A stretch of 64,000 nt of DNA from positions 248,001 through 312,000 of the forward strand of contig NZ_AGTR01000084.1 in the NCBI RefSeq assembly GCF_000235625.1. Direction: 5' to 3'. Every line of letters starts with the position of its first letter. Within the stretch, counting starts at the first letter, position 1. Of the stretch, positions 19,664 through 29,118 are shown piece after piece. Under the pieces are notes generated by a model. It had not been told where the DNA came from. It saw nothing but the letters and a program-made list of their open reading frames with translations, and did no database searches. The translations under genes and the position numbers were made by a program. The DNA comes from Marinobacter manganoxydans MnI7-9. Lineage in GTDB: Bacteria > Pseudomonadota > Gammaproteobacteria > Pseudomonadales > Oleiphilaceae.

Positions 19664-20533
19664 ATGGCCATTAACTGGTTTCCAGGGCATATGCACAAGG
19701 CCCGCAAGGAGATCAAAAAAGTCATGCCGCAGATGGATCTCATCATCGAAGTGGTTGACGCGCGTATTCCTTTCAGTAGCGAAAACCCGCTCGTGCCGGC
19801 CCTTCGTGGTGATACGCCACTGATCAAGGTATTGAACAAGCGCGACCTGGCGGATCCAGAAATTACCGAGCAGTGGTTAGCCTGGCTCGAGAAAGAACGT
19901 GGGGTACGCGCCATCACGCTTACCCACAACCAGCGCAATGAAGCACTGTCCATCCTCAAGCTGGCGGAAGAGATGACGCCCGGTCACGATCGCCAGAAGA
20001 GTGCATTGCGGGTGATGATCCTGGGCATTCCGAATGTCGGCAAGTCCACCCTGATCAACACACTGGCGGGACGCCCTGCGGCCAAGACGGGGAACGAGCC
20101 GGCAGTAACGAGGGCGCAGCAGGCCATCAAGCTGCCCAACAACATTCTGCTCTACGACACCCCCGGCTTCCTCTGGCCAAAACTGTCTCCTGAAGCCTGT
20201 GGTTACCGTCTGGCGGTGACCGGGGCCATTCGAAGCGCGGTGCTGGATTTTGAGGATGTCGCCATGTTCGAGGCCGAGTACCTGCTGGAAGCCTACCCGG
20301 AGCTTGTGCGGGCCCGCTACGGCTTTGAGGAACTGCCGAGAGATGCCCTGGCGCTGATGGATGGCATTGCCGCGAAACGCCGATTTTTCGGGCGGGGCGG
20401 CGTTCCGGACCTGCACAAGGTCTCGGAGGTACTTCTCAACGAATTCCGGTCGGGCAAGCTGGGACGCATTTCCCTGGAAACCCCGGAAATGGTCGAACGC
20501 GAAGCCCGGGCCGCCGAGGAGGCGGCAGACTGA
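19664..20533 (+). CDS. rbgA: Ribosome biogenesis GTPase YlqF/RbgA
   Basis: This is a circularly permuted GTPase: the NKRDL (G4) motif comes before the P-loop [12 protein letters not shown] (G1), and DTPG (G3) follows. The start NWFPGHMHKARKEIK is the family hallmark. In Bacillus RbgA completes a late step of 50S assembly; the same role is inferred here. The length of 289 residues is normal. It stands alone, with its promoter in the gap shared with the Spy-like gene. Confidence 0.93.
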   Translation: MAINWFPGHMHKARKEIKKVMPQMDLIIEVVDARIPFSSENPLVPALRGDTPLIKVLNKRDLADPEITEQWLAWLEKERGVRAITLTHNQRNEALSILKLAEEMTPGHDRQKSALRVMILGIPNVGKSTLINTLAGRPAAKTGNEPAVTRAQQAIKLPNNILLYDTPGFLWPKLSPEACGYRLAVTGAIRSAVLDFEDVAMFEAEYLLEAYPELVRARYGFEELPRDALALMDGIAAKRRFFGRGGVPDLHKVSEVLLNEFRSGKLGRISLETPEMVEREARAAEEAAD

Positions 20534-20654
20534 GCGCCTCCTGAGCTCCCCTTACCAAGGTCAAATATCGTATCCGGGCCAAAGCGCCTAGACTGTCAAA
20601 TAATGTTATTGATCGCAGGATCGGCCATTTCGGCCGGTCGGAAAGGAGGAACTT

Positions 20655-21863
20655 ATGAGACGCGTCGTCGTCACCGGCATGGGCATTGTGTCCTGCCTCG
20701 GAAACTCACTGGACGAGGTCACCCAGAGCCTGAAGAATGGAAAATCAGGCATCCGCTTCAACGAAACCTATAAGGAAATGGGCTTCCGGAGCCAGATTGC
20801 AGGCTCGGTGGATGTGGACACATCCGTTATCGATCGCAAAATCCGCCGGTTCATGGGCCCATCCGCCATGTACAGTTTTCTGTCCATGGAGCAGGCCATC
20901 GCCCAGGCGGGGCTGACCGAAGACCTGATCTCCAACGACCGCACCGGCCTGATCGCCGGCTCCGGCGGCGCTTCCTGCTCAAGCCAGGTGGAAGCCACCG
21001 ACATCATGCGCGAGAAAGGCGTGAAGCGCATCGGGCCCTATATGGTCCCCCGCATCATGACCAGCACGGTGTCCGCCTGCCTCGCCACCGCCTACAAGAT
21101 CCGTGGCGTGAACTACTCCATGTCCTCGGCCTGTGCCACCAGCGCCCACTGCATCGGCCACGCCATGGAACAGATCCAGGCTGGCAAGCAGGACATCGTG
21201 TTCGCCGGCGGCGGTGAAGAAGAGGACTGGAGCCTGACCATGATGTTCGATGCCATGGGGGCGCTGTCCACCAAATACAACGATGCCCCTGAAACGGCTT
21301 CCCGCCCCTTCGATGCCGGCCGTGACGGTTTCGTGATTGCCGGCGGTGGCGGCATGATGGTGCTGGAAGAACTGGAACACGCGAAGAAACGCGGCGCCAA
21401 CATTATTGCCGAGCTGACCGGCTACGGCGCCACCTCGGACGGCTATGACATGGTTGCGCCGTCGGGCGAAGGTGCCCAGCGCTGTATGAAGCAGGCGATG
21501 GCCACCATCCGGGGCAAGATTGACTACATCAATGCCCACGGCACCAGCACCCCGGTTGGCGACGTTGCCGAGATGGGCGCGGTGCGGGCCACTTTCGGTT
21601 CCGACATCCCGGCCATTTCCTCAACCAAATCACTCTCTGGTCATTCGCTCGGCGCTGCCGGTGTTCAGGAGGCCATCTACTCGCTGCTGATGCTGCAGAA
21701 CGGGTTCATTGCCGGCACCAAGAACCTGAACAATCCGGACGAGAAAATCAGCGATATTCCGCTTGTAGGCCCTGAAGGTCGGGAAGCCTCGCTGAACACC
21801 GTGATGTCCAACAGTTTCGGATTCGGCGGAACCAACGCGTCCCTGGTATTCGAGAAGCTCTGA
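20655..21863 (+). CDS. fabB: 3-oxoacyl-ACP synthase I
   Basis: FabB elongates unsaturated acyl chains on ACP and is needed for unsaturated fatty acid synthesis. The 402-residue protein has the Cys-His-His triad: Cys in [12 protein letters not shown], His in [11 protein letters not shown] and His in [13 protein letters not shown] strong AAAGGAGG precedes the ATG. In many gammaproteobacteria fabA lies beside fabB; here it does not, and fabB has its own terminator. Confidence 0.96.
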   Translation: MRRVVVTGMGIVSCLGNSLDEVTQSLKNGKSGIRFNETYKEMGFRSQIAGSVDVDTSVIDRKIRRFMGPSAMYSFLSMEQAIAQAGLTEDLISNDRTGLIAGSGGASCSSQVEATDIMREKGVKRIGPYMVPRIMTSTVSACLATAYKIRGVNYSMSSACATSAHCIGHAMEQIQAGKQDIVFAGGGEEEDWSLTMMFDAMGALSTKYNDAPETASRPFDAGRDGFVIAGGGGMMVLEELEHAKKRGANIIAELTGYGATSDGYDMVAPSGEGAQRCMKQAMATIRGKIDYINAHGTSTPVGDVAEMGAVRATFGSDIPAISSTKSLSGHSLGAAGVQEAIYSLLMLQNGFIAGTKNLNNPDEKISDIPLVGPEGREASLNTVMSNSFGFGGTNASLVFEKL

Positions 21864-21876
21864 AACCGCGATGCAT

Positions 21877-21902
21877 AAGGGCCTGCGGGCCCTTATTTTT
21901 TA
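21877..21902 (+). terminator. Terminator after fabB
   Basis: AAGGGCC pairs perfectly with GGCCCTT around the loop TGCG and is followed by ATTTTTTT. It starts 13 bases after the fabB stop. Confidence 0.9.
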
Positions 21903-21969
21903 AAAATATATTCTAAGATCATCCAGCTTGATTATTGGCAAAGACGGCCATCCGTATTAAGGTACATAG

Positions 21970-21983
21970 TTGACATGGATCAA
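21970..21983 (+). promoter_or_regulatory. Likely ANR/FNR box upstream of anr
   Basis: TTGACATGGATCAA keeps the FNR-type spacing TTGAC-N4-ATCAA and 9 of 10 half-site bases of TTGAT-N4-ATCAA. It ends 19 bases before the ATG, so it must lie near the transcription start, a position that fits autorepression better than activation. Confidence 0.65.
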
Positions 21984-22002
21984 ATCGGACGGATTATCAC
22001 GT

Positions 22003-22752
22003 ATGGCTCAAGCAATTCCGTTTCGTCAGGCATCTCCCCTCAAGGCGTCCTGCCACCAGTGCAGTCTGAGCAACCTGTGCCTGCCCCTGGCAATTGAAGA
22101 GAATGACCTCGACCGGCTGGAAGACATTGTCCAGCAGGGGCGGATCTTCAACCGTGGTGAACACATCTTCGACCAGAGCACGCCCTACCGCTCCTGTTTT
22201 GCGGTAAAAAGCGGCTCCATAAAGACGTCGATCATTACCGAGAATGGCGAGGAACAGGTGACGGGCTTTTTCATGCCCGGAGAGCTGGTAGGCCTGGACA
22301 GCATTGGCAGTGAACATTATGCGTGCACCGCCAAGGCTCTGGAACGAACCAGAGTGTGTGAGTTCCCAATGGAGAAACTGGAGGAGCTGACCGGCAAACT
22401 GCCCGAGTTGCAGCACCACATGTATCATCTGATGAGCCAGGAGATACAAAACAGCCATCAACTGGCCATGCTACTGAGCAAGAACACCGCTGAAGAGCGC
22501 ATTGCTGCACTGCTCTTGTCGCTGTCCAGCCGATTCCAGCGCCGCCGTATGTCGCCGACCAACTTCAGTCTGCCCATGGCACGGAACGACATCGCAAACT
22601 TCCTGGGCCTCGCCGTCGAAACGGTAAGCCGGGTATTCACGCGCTTTCAGAATCAGGGCATCATCAAGGCCCGGGGTCGGGAAGTCGAACTTCTGGATAT
22701 CGAAGCCCTGCAGATGGTCAGCCGGGAATTCTCCCGCCAGTGCAATAACTGA
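22003..22752 (+). CDS. anr: Anaerobic regulator Anr (FNR family)
   Basis: Anr is a Crp/Fnr regulator that senses oxygen through a [4Fe-4S] cluster and switches on low-oxygen genes. The cluster cysteines are Cys17, Cys20 and Cys26 (CHQCSLSNLC) and Cys108 (HYACTA). A cyclic-nucleotide-like beta roll follows, and a helix-turn-helix carries ETVSRVFTRFQ, with the Glu and Arg used for TTGAT recognition. The ATG at 22003 was chosen over a TTG 11 codons upstream, which lies inside the ANR box. Length 249 residues. It faces the SDR gene across 27 bases that hold a GC hairpin without a T tract. Confidence 0.95.
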   Translation: MAQAIPFRQASPLKASCHQCSLSNLCLPLAIEENDLDRLEDIVQQGRIFNRGEHIFDQSTPYRSCFAVKSGSIKTSIITENGEEQVTGFFMPGELVGLDSIGSEHYACTAKALERTRVCEFPMEKLEELTGKLPELQHHMYHLMSQEIQNSHQLAMLLSKNTAEERIAALLLSLSSRFQRRRMSPTNFSLPMARNDIANFLGLAVETVSRVFTRFQNQGIIKARGREVELLDIEALQMVSREFSRQCNN

Positions 22753-22779
22753 GAAACTGCGTTTTGCCCGCCGTTGCCA

Positions 22780-23658
22780 CTAGCCGGCGGGCTCACTCTC
22801 CACTTCCCTGCCGTTATTCTTTTTCAGCATCGTCAGCTCATCCACCAGGCCGGAGCGCCAGGGCATCTGCTTGATGCCGAAGGTATTGCGGATCTTGGTG
22901 CAGATCAGCGTGGTATTGACCGGCTCAAGATGGCCCCACTCGGGCACCTCGTCCACCACCCGGATCCCTTCGGGAATCCCAGGCAGCCCGGCAATCGCCA
23001 GGCCCAGCTCGTACAGATTGATTTCCTCGGCACCGGCGTACTGATAGGTGCCCCAGACCTCGGCCCCGCAATCAAGTTGCAGAACCACAGCCTCGATTAC
23101 CCTGGCCAGATCACGGACCGATACGGGTTGCCCCCGGCATCGTCCGGGTAGTGACAGTATTTCACCGGCAGCCGTACTGGCCTGCACCTTCCGGATGAAC
23201 CGTGCCAGGCTCCAGCCGGTCCGCAGGATAATATGCCGAGGCAACAGGGTCCGCAGGGCCTGCTCGCACTCCCATTGCCAGTTACCCAGCTCATTCACCG
23301 GCTGCCCCGGATTGGAAGTGATGTACCCGCTTTGCTTCCGGCCATCGAACACGTAGCAGGAGGACAGCTGGAGCAGCGCCATACCACGATCACGTGCAAA
23401 CTCGGCCATGGCCACGGGTAGCGAGAATGCCGCCATATGGACGCCCTCAGGATCATTCTCGGCGACCTCCGGATCGGCCATCCAGAGTGCATTTACGATC
23501 AGGTCGGTATCTTCGGGAATCCAGTTCTCCAGTGCATCAAGATCGGCGTTGGAGGGATCGCTGACAAGCAAAGGGCTGACGTGCAGGTGCGTTGCCCGCA
23601 AGCGCTCCAGCAAAACCTTCCCCAAAGGGCCGTAATCGTGAACAACAAGTACATGCAC
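22780..23658 (-). CDS. RmlD-like NAD(P)-dependent sugar-nucleotide reductase (SDR)
   Basis: The 292-residue protein is an extended short-chain dehydrogenase related to dTDP-4-dehydrorhamnose reductase. It has an N-terminal Rossmann start (VLVVHDYGPLGKVLLERL), LLQLSSCYVFDGRKQSGY, where the family has Ser and the Tyr-x-x-x-Lys region, and ILRTGWSLA. The usual YxxxK is not clean: the lysine position after the tyrosine is not obvious in NELGNWQWECEQALR, so activity may differ. No other rhamnose gene is nearby. A sugar substrate is inferred only from family. Confidence 0.75.
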   Translation of the reverse strand: MHVLVVHDYGPLGKVLLERLRATHLHVSPLLVSDPSNADLDALENWIPEDTDLIVNALWMADPEVAENDPEGVHMAAFSLPVAMAEFARDRGMALLQLSSCYVFDGRKQSGYITSNPGQPVNELGNWQWECEQALRTLLPRHIILRTGWSLARFIRKVQASTAAGEILSLPGRCRGQPVSVRDLARVIEAVVLQLDCGAEVWGTYQYAGAEEINLYELGLAIAGLPGIPEGIRVVDEVPEWGHLEPVNTTLICTKIRNTFGIKQMPWRSGLVDELTMLKKNNGREVESEPAG

Positions 23659-23807
23659 GAGGATTCAATGCCTCCCGATATCACTGATGTGACGTTATTT
23701 CGGAACCGGTTTGGCCAATGGCTTCTGGATTCCGGCGCCTACACTGATGCAGTCTGAATTTAATGCTTTGCTATTTCTTTCAAGAGCATACAACAACAGG
23801 AACTGTC

Positions 23808-24164
23808 ATGCTGAAACAACAGAGCCACATTGTGGCGCCGATCCCTGATGAGTTGCGAACCCGGGCCCTGTATACCGTCGGCGAACTGCGCGAACGCGGC
23901 AAGGCCGACAAGGAAGCCATCGACAAGCTCTTCAACCTGATTGTGGACATGACCGAAGAAGGTCTGGACTTCTTTTTCCTGGAGCCGCTTCGGCGATTGC
24001 ATGCCAGTAACATGATGATGGGCATGGCCAAGATGGGCATCAGCAGCATGCTCAAGGGCAGCAAGATGGTCGTGCACAAAGTGCTCAAGAAACTGGACGA
24101 CCGCAGCCTCGCTGCCATTCTCGACTTTATCGAGGAAATCATTCACGAACCGGAACAGGGCTAG
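23808..24164 (+). CDS. Conserved-looking small protein of unknown function
   Basis: The 118-residue product, MLKQQSHIVAPIPDELRTR, is soluble and mostly helical. Its Met-rich centre (SNMMMGMAKMGISSMLKGSKM) and acidic C-terminus (ILDFIEEIIHEPEQG) are its most distinctive parts. The ATG at 23808 has CAGGAA just upstream and was preferred to one 15 codons earlier. I recognise no domain. It ends 17 bases before the opposing alr gene. Confidence 0.65.
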   Translation: MLKQQSHIVAPIPDELRTRALYTVGELRERGKADKEAIDKLFNLIVDMTEEGLDFFFLEPLRRLHASNMMMGMAKMGISSMLKGSKMVVHKVLKKLDDRSLAAILDFIEEIIHEPEQG

Positions 24165-24181
24165 CGAAACGCCCTGCAGTG

Positions 24182-25258
24182 CTACCGGTATTGCCTTGGC
24201 ACCCGCCCGGTGATGCCGGTCATAAGCTCATAGGAGATGGTGCCAGCGCATGCGGCCACCTCGTCGACACCCACGGTGCGACCCCACAGTTCAACACTGT
24301 CGCCTTCCTTTGCATCCGGTGCATTGGTCAGGTCAACGGCCAGCATGTCCATGGAAACCCGCCCGATGAGCCGGATTCGCTGACCATTGATGGCGGCGGG
24401 CGTGTTGGTTCCGGCATGCCGGGGGTAACCATCACCGTAACCAATCGCCACCATTCCCATCCGGGTGTCGCGGTCGGCAACCCAGCTGGCACCGTAGCCA
24501 ACCGACTCGCCCGCCGGCACCAAGCGGGTGCTGATCAAGGGGGCCTCAAGCGACATTACCGGCTCCAGGCCAAGTTCGGGACCGGTCGTGCCCACCATTG
24601 GTGAGCCGCCATACAACATGATTCCGGGGCGGCTCCAGTCAAACATCGGCTGGCCCGGTCGAAAATGGGCGGCCGAATTGGCAACGCTCTTCATTAAATC
24701 CGGAAAAGAAGACGTGGCCTTTTCAAACACCGCAGTCTGCTGCGCCGTCATTGCGCTGTCGGGATCGTCGGCGCACGCAAAGTGCGTGACGAACCCCAGT
24801 AGCTCTGTATCAGCGCTCATGGCCTGTAACCGGCTCATTACCCCGGCCAGCTCGTCCGGATGAAAGCCGAGACGGTTCATACCGCTATTCACTTTCAGCC
24901 AGAAAGCGGGCCAATTCTCCAGGCGCTCCAGCCACGCCAGTTGCTGGAAACTGTGGAAAACCGGCTCAAAGCCATTCCGGGCGCATTCATCGATATCGGC
25001 TTCAGCATGGACACCCTGCAGCAGGACGACCGGCTGTATCAGACCTGTTTCCCGAATGGCACGCGCCTCTTCCAGGCAAGCCACTGCGTATTTCGGCGCC
25101 AGGCTATCCAGCGCCGAAGCCACCGGCCCGATACCGTGGCCATAGCCATCGGCTTTCACCACGGCCATCACCCTGGCCCCGCCTGCCCGCCGCTGGGCAG
25201 TCTGGAAGTTCCGGCGCAAGGCGCCCAGATCAATCCGGGCAATCGTACTGCGGGGCAT
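24182..25258 (-). CDS. alr: Alanine racemase
   Basis: Alr interconverts L- and D-alanine with PLP and supplies D-Ala for peptidoglycan. The PLP lysine lies in VMAVVKADGYGHG near residue 37, and the catalytic tyrosine is in SVGYGASW near residue 255. The ATG at 25258 overlaps the dnaB stop as TGATG, so the pair is coupled; a TTG one codon earlier is unlikely. dnaB-alr adjacency is also seen in E. coli and Pseudomonas. Length 358. Confidence 0.96.
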   Translation of the reverse strand: MPRSTIARIDLGALRRNFQTAQRRAGGARVMAVVKADGYGHGIGPVASALDSLAPKYAVACLEEARAIRETGLIQPVVLLQGVHAEADIDECARNGFEPVFHSFQQLAWLERLENWPAFWLKVNSGMNRLGFHPDELAGVMSRLQAMSADTELLGFVTHFACADDPDSAMTAQQTAVFEKATSSFPDLMKSVANSAAHFRPGQPMFDWSRPGIMLYGGSPMVGTTGPELGLEPVMSLEAPLISTRLVPAGESVGYGASWVADRDTRMGMVAIGYGDGYPRHAGTNTPAAINGQRIRLIGRVSMDMLAVDLTNAPDAKEGDSVELWGRTVGVDEVAACAGTISYELMTGITGRVPRQYR

Positions 25259-26664
25259 CAATACTCCCCGCCGTAGTCGCTGTAATCACCGTGGGCCAGA
25301 TCTTCGAATTTCGTGTACTTGCCGATAAACGCAAGTCGGATGGTGCCGATGGGGCCGTTCCGCTGCTTACCAATAATGATCTCGGCAATGCCCTTGTCCG
25401 GGGTGTCCTCGTTGTAGACTTCATCCCGGTACACAAACATGATGACGTCGGCGTCCTGCTCGATGGCGCCGGATTCCCGCAAATCCGAGTTCACCGGGCG
25501 CTTATTGGGCCGTTGTTCAAGACTCCGGTTAAGCTGGGACAGGGCCACCACCGGGCAACTCAATTCTTTGGCGATACCCTTCAGTGAGCGGGAAATTTCA
25601 GAGATCTCAGCGGTCCGACCCTCGGTGTTGCCGGGCACCCGCATAAGCTGCAGGTAGTCGACCATGATCAGGCCAATCTTGCCGTCGTTTTCCCGGGCAA
25701 TACGGCGCGCCCGGGAACGCATCTCGGTGGGGCTCAGGCCCGGCGTATCGTCGATATAAAGCGGCTTGTCTTTCAGAAGGCTCACCGCCGACGTCAGCCG
25801 GGGCCAGTCGTCTTCTTCCAGCTTGCCGCCGCGAACCTTGGTCTGGTCAATGCGCCCGAGCGACGAGAGCATACGCATAGCAAGGGCATCCGCCGGCATC
25901 TCCATACTGAACACCAGAACCGGCGTGCCGGTGCTGATCAGGGCGTTCTCGACAATATTCATCGCAAAGGTCGTCTTACCCATGGAGGGGCGACCCGCCA
26001 CGATGATCAGGTCCGAAGGCTGCATGCCCGAGGTTTGATCATCCAGATCCTTGAAGCCGGTGGTCAGACCGGTGGTCTGCTCGCCGGATTCAAACAGTTC
26101 CTCAATCCGGCTCAGGGTCTTGGCAAGAATGGGGTTGATTGCCTGCGGCCCGGAACCCTCCTTGACCCGCGCTTCGGCAATCTGGAAAACGCTGCGCTCA
26201 GCCTCATCCAGAATCTCATTGCTGTTTCGCCCGAGCGGATTAAAGGCCGAATCGGAAATCTTGCCGGACACCTCCACCAGTTGGCGCAGAATGGAGCGTT
26301 CGCGGACGATATCGGCATAGGCACGGATGTTCGCGGCACCTGGGGTTTTCTCGGCCAATTCGGCCAGATAGGACAAACCACCGGCATCTTCGATATCACC
26401 GGCCCGCTCCAGGAATTCGGCGAGGGTTACCACATCCAGAGGCTCACTCTCACTGGCAAGGCGCTCCACAGCGCCAAAGATCAGCCGGTGGTCCTGTCGG
26501 TAAAAATCGGCGGCCGAAATCACCTCGGAGATCTCGTCAAACCGGCGATTGTCCAGCATCAGGCCGCCCAGGACTGCCTGCTCTGCTTCGACAGAATGAG
26601 GGGGAACCTTGATCCGGCTGGTTTCGAGATCGGTACTCGCGGGCTTCAGATTGGGCTTGGCCAT
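25258..26664 (-). CDS. dnaB: Replicative DNA helicase
   Basis: DnaB is the hexameric 5'-3' helicase of the replication fork. The N-terminal domain begins at about residue 20 (PPHSVEAEQAVLGGLML). The RecA-like C-terminal domain has Walker A AGRPSMGKTT, Walker B region IGLIMVDYLQLM and ALSQLNRSLEQR. The ATG at 26664 (MAKPNLKP) was chosen over a GTG two codons upstream. Length 468, normal. No intein is present. rplI lies upstream on the same strand across a hairpin. Confidence 0.97.
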   Translation of the reverse strand: MAKPNLKPASTDLETSRIKVPPHSVEAEQAVLGGLMLDNRRFDEISEVISAADFYRQDHRLIFGAVERLASESEPLDVVTLAEFLERAGDIEDAGGLSYLAELAEKTPGAANIRAYADIVRERSILRQLVEVSGKISDSAFNPLGRNSNEILDEAERSVFQIAEARVKEGSGPQAINPILAKTLSRIEELFESGEQTTGLTTGFKDLDDQTSGMQPSDLIIVAGRPSMGKTTFAMNIVENALISTGTPVLVFSMEMPADALAMRMLSSLGRIDQTKVRGGKLEEDDWPRLTSAVSLLKDKPLYIDDTPGLSPTEMRSRARRIARENDGKIGLIMVDYLQLMRVPGNTEGRTAEISEISRSLKGIAKELSCPVVALSQLNRSLEQRPNKRPVNSDLRESGAIEQDADVIMFVYRDEVYNEDTPDKGIAEIIIGKQRNGPIGTIRLAFIGKYTKFEDLAHGDYSDYGGEY

Positions 26665-26763
26665 GAACACATCTTCAGTTCCACATCATAACCACGACAG
26701 TTTAAGCGACCTGCCGAAGCAATGGGAGGGGGTTACAGGGACTTAACAGCATACCAGAAAGCA

Positions 26764-26800
26764 ACAGGCCCGAAAGCCGCAAGATGCGGTTCGGGCCTGT
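26764..26800 (-). terminator. Hairpin between rplI and dnaB
   Basis: ACAGGCCCGAA and TTCGGGCCTGT form the outer stem of a long hairpin, continued by GCCGCA and TGCGG with a small bulge. On the minus strand it is followed by TGCTTTCT, so the T run is weak. It may terminate or attenuate the ribosomal operon. Confidence 0.6.
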
Positions 26801-26895
26801 CAGGTTGGCCGGCACCCGCCTCCAAAGAGGCAGTGAGGCCACCAGCGTATTACCAGAGCCGGGGCAACCCCAGCACCGTTTCCAGAGAAAACGGC

Positions 26896-27342
26896 TTACT
26901 CGGCAACAACCGCCAGCTTGACGCTTACTTCAACGTCGGAGTGCAGCTGAAGCTCGATCTCGTACTCGCCAGTCACCCGGATCGGGCCTTCCGGCAGACG
27001 AACTTCGCTCTTCTCTACTTCGGTACCACCGGCAGTGATCGCGTCAGCGATGTCGCGCACACCGATAGAACCGAACAGCTTGCCTTCTTCACCGGCCTTG
27101 GAGCTGATGGTGAAAGCGGCACCCTCGAGGGCCTCGGCGCGGGCCTGGGCAGCAGACAGCTTCTCAGCAGCTGCTTTCTCAAGCTCGGCACGACGCTCTT
27201 CGAACGCCTTCAGGTTTGCTTCAGTGGCAGGTACAGCCTTGCCATAAGGAAGCAGGAAATTACGACCGTAACCGGCCTTAACCTTTACCTTGTCACCCAG
27301 GGAGCCAAGGTTTGCAACTTTCTCGAGCAGAATAACTTCCAT
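26896..27342 (-). CDS. rplI: 50S ribosomal protein L9
   Basis: L9 binds the large subunit near L1 with its N-terminal domain and reaches out with its C-terminal domain. The 148-residue protein starts [30 protein letters not shown], the family signature, followed by a long Ala/Glu-rich connecting helix and the C-terminal domain. It is the last gene of the rpsF-rpsR-DUF2232-rplI operon. Confidence 0.98.
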   Translation of the reverse strand: MEVILLEKVANLGSLGDKVKVKAGYGRNFLLPYGKAVPATEANLKAFEERRAELEKAAAEKLSAAQARAEALEGAAFTISSKAGEEGKLFGSIGVRDIADAITAGGTEVEKSEVRLPEGPIRVTGEYEIELQLHSDVEVSVKLAVVAE

Positions 27343-27362
27343 CTCGTTAACCTCTTCGTGCT

Positions 27363-28229
27363 TTATTCAGCCGGCCCGGCAGGGCTTATACGCCTCCGGA
27401 TATCCAGCCAGCTATCCACAAAAGCCAGAACCACTAACAGAATCATCAGGCTTGGGCCCAAAAGGATCAGCGCTACATAAAACATCGCCAACCAGTTCCC
27501 ACTGAGCTTTTTCAAACCAACAACGCCGTGTACCAGTGCCAGGCTGGCCAGGAACAGCGGTGTTCCCGCAGCCCAGGCAAGCAACATGGAATTCAGCCCG
27601 AGGATCGGACCAACCACCATGGTCACTGCACACAACACCGCAATCGGCGCCGACAGCCGCAGGCTATGGAATTCCTTGCGGAACCCACCGGGGTTATAAA
27701 GCCCCGCCTGCCAGGACCGCGCCAGCATGGTCATGCCCACACCCGTTGCCAGGTAGGTGCCGGCCATACTCGCGTTCATCGTGTCGCGGATAACCCTGTC
27801 GAGGTCATCGCCGAGACTCTGCGCGATTTCGGCATTGTACTGTTGGTAAAAGCTCACCCCGGCCTGGACCAGATCATCCAGCAAGCCCGGGTAGACCACA
27901 GGCAACATCAGGCCTGTGACGATTGCGAGAAAACTTCCCGCAAGCAGGGCTTTTTCCCAGGACTGCGTGGTTCTGATCAGCGACGCCATGAGCATCACCT
28001 GGAGCAATACAGCCAGAGCGGTCGGGTCCTGCCCGAAAATGCTCCAGCCAAGCGCCGGAAGTAATGCCCAGAGCCCGATATTGAGCCCCTGGCTGATGCC
28101 AAGCCTGAGAATAACCAGGCCGACAACGGCTGCGCCAATCCAGAACAACAAGGGCACTGCAGTCGTGACTGCTGCTACCCCGCCGGCCTGGAAGGGACCG
28201 CGCATTACATACTGTGCAAGTGCACGCAT
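27363..28229 (-). CDS. DUF2232 multi-spanning membrane protein
   Basis: The 288-residue protein has about eight hydrophobic segments, from [21 protein letters not shown] to [21 protein letters not shown]. It resembles the YybS/DUF2232 family; a homologue sits at the same place between rpsR and rplI in Pseudomonas. It starts 26 bases after rpsR and ends 20 bases before rplI, so it is co-transcribed with ribosomal protein genes. Function unknown; a transport or membrane-assembly role is only a guess. Confidence 0.85.
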   Translation of the reverse strand: MRALAQYVMRGPFQAGGVAAVTTAVPLLFWIGAAVVGLVILRLGISQGLNIGLWALLPALGWSIFGQDPTALAVLLQVMLMASLIRTTQSWEKALLAGSFLAIVTGLMLPVVYPGLLDDLVQAGVSFYQQYNAEIAQSLGDDLDRVIRDTMNASMAGTYLATGVGMTMLARSWQAGLYNPGGFRKEFHSLRLSAPIAVLCAVTMVVGPILGLNSMLLAWAAGTPLFLASLALVHGVVGLKKLSGNWLAMFYVALILLGPSLMILLVVLAFVDSWLDIRRRISPAGPAE

Positions 28230-28255
28230 GGTCCCAAGTCCTGTGTTTCTGTTAC

Positions 28256-28486
28256 TTAGTTATCGTGGCTGTCCGAGTACGGCAGCAGTGCCAGGTAGCG
28301 GGCACGCTTGATAGCGGTAGCCAGCTGACGCTGATAACGTGCTTTGGTGCCGGTGATGCGGCTGGGCACGATTTTGCCGGTTTCAGTGATGTAGCCTTTC
28401 AGGGTGTCCAGATCTTTGTAATCGATCTCCTTAACACCCTCTGCCGTGAAGCGGCAGAACTTACGACGTCTGAAAAAACGAGCCAT
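28256..28486 (-). CDS. rpsR: 30S ribosomal protein S18
   Basis: S18 binds the platform of the small subunit together with S6. The 76-residue basic protein starts [17 protein letters not shown] and has [28 protein letters not shown], both typical. The CRFTAEG cysteine is present. It lies 25 bases after rpsF. Confidence 0.98.
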   Translation of the reverse strand: MARFFRRRKFCRFTAEGVKEIDYKDLDTLKGYITETGKIVPSRITGTKARYQRQLATAIKRARYLALLPYSDSHDN

Positions 28487-28511
28487 AACTTAACTCCTCA
28501 ACTCCGGTTAA

Positions 28512-28928
28512 TTACTCTTCTTCGTCCTGGGTTTCAGCACGCTGACGTGGCTCGTCAGATTCGGCTGAACGACGCGGGCGATCATCGCCGCCACGACGGT
28601 CTTCACGGGACTCGGAAGCTTTCATCGGGGACAGGTCTGTATCCGCACCATCACGGCGCAGGATCATGTCGCGGATGATTGCATCGTTGAAACGGAAGTT
28701 GTGAGTCAGCTCGTCCATCGCGGCCTGTGAACATTCAACGTTCATCAGTACGTAGTGAGCCTTGTGAATCTTGTTGATCGGGTATGCCAGGTGACGACGG
28801 CCCCAATCTTCCAGGCGATGTACCTTGCCGCCATCTTCAGTGATGACGCCGGTATAACGCTCGATCATCGCGGGCACCTGCTCGCTCTGATCCGGATGTA
28901 CCATAAAAACGATTTCGTAGTGACGCAT
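28512..28928 (-). CDS. rpsF: 30S ribosomal protein S6
   Basis: S6 is the partner of S18 on the 30S platform. The 138-residue protein begins [17 protein letters not shown], typical of the family. After about residue 100 comes a hydrophilic tail rich in Arg, Asp and Glu ending EEE; in E. coli such an end is extended with glutamates by RimK, so it may be modified here too. GGGAGAA precedes the ATG. The gene heads the operon. Confidence 0.97.
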   Translation of the reverse strand: MRHYEIVFMVHPDQSEQVPAMIERYTGVITEDGGKVHRLEDWGRRHLAYPINKIHKAHYVLMNVECSQAAMDELTHNFRFNDAIIRDMILRRDGADTDLSPMKASESREDRRGGDDRPRRSAESDEPRQRAETQDEEE

Positions 28929-29090
28929 GAGTTCTCCCTACGGTTTAAACAGCTTCCTTTTTACCGACACGGCGTTGAACCCGCGACCGACAAACATGAA
29001 AGCAAGGAGTTGACAGCTGCTGCTGCCGGTTTCTTTTTGCTTTATCACTAAGGCTTTACGAGAAAGGCTTGATCAAAAGCTTGGCCCGGT

Positions 29091-29110
29091 ATTGCCTGCA
29101 ATCAGGCAAT
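29091..29110. other. Perfect hairpin upstream of rpsF
   Basis: ATTGCCTG pairs with CAGGCAAT around CAAT. It lies between rlmB and rpsF, 162 bases upstream of the rpsF start. Neither side has a T run, so it may be a leader structure or part of a tandem terminator. Confidence 0.5.
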
Positions 29111-29118
29111 ACAAAACC

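Noticed and set aside
22766-22792. Terminator between anr and the SDR gene
   Set aside because: GCCCGCCG and CGGCGGGC pair well, but no T run follows on either strand, so it is not called a terminator.
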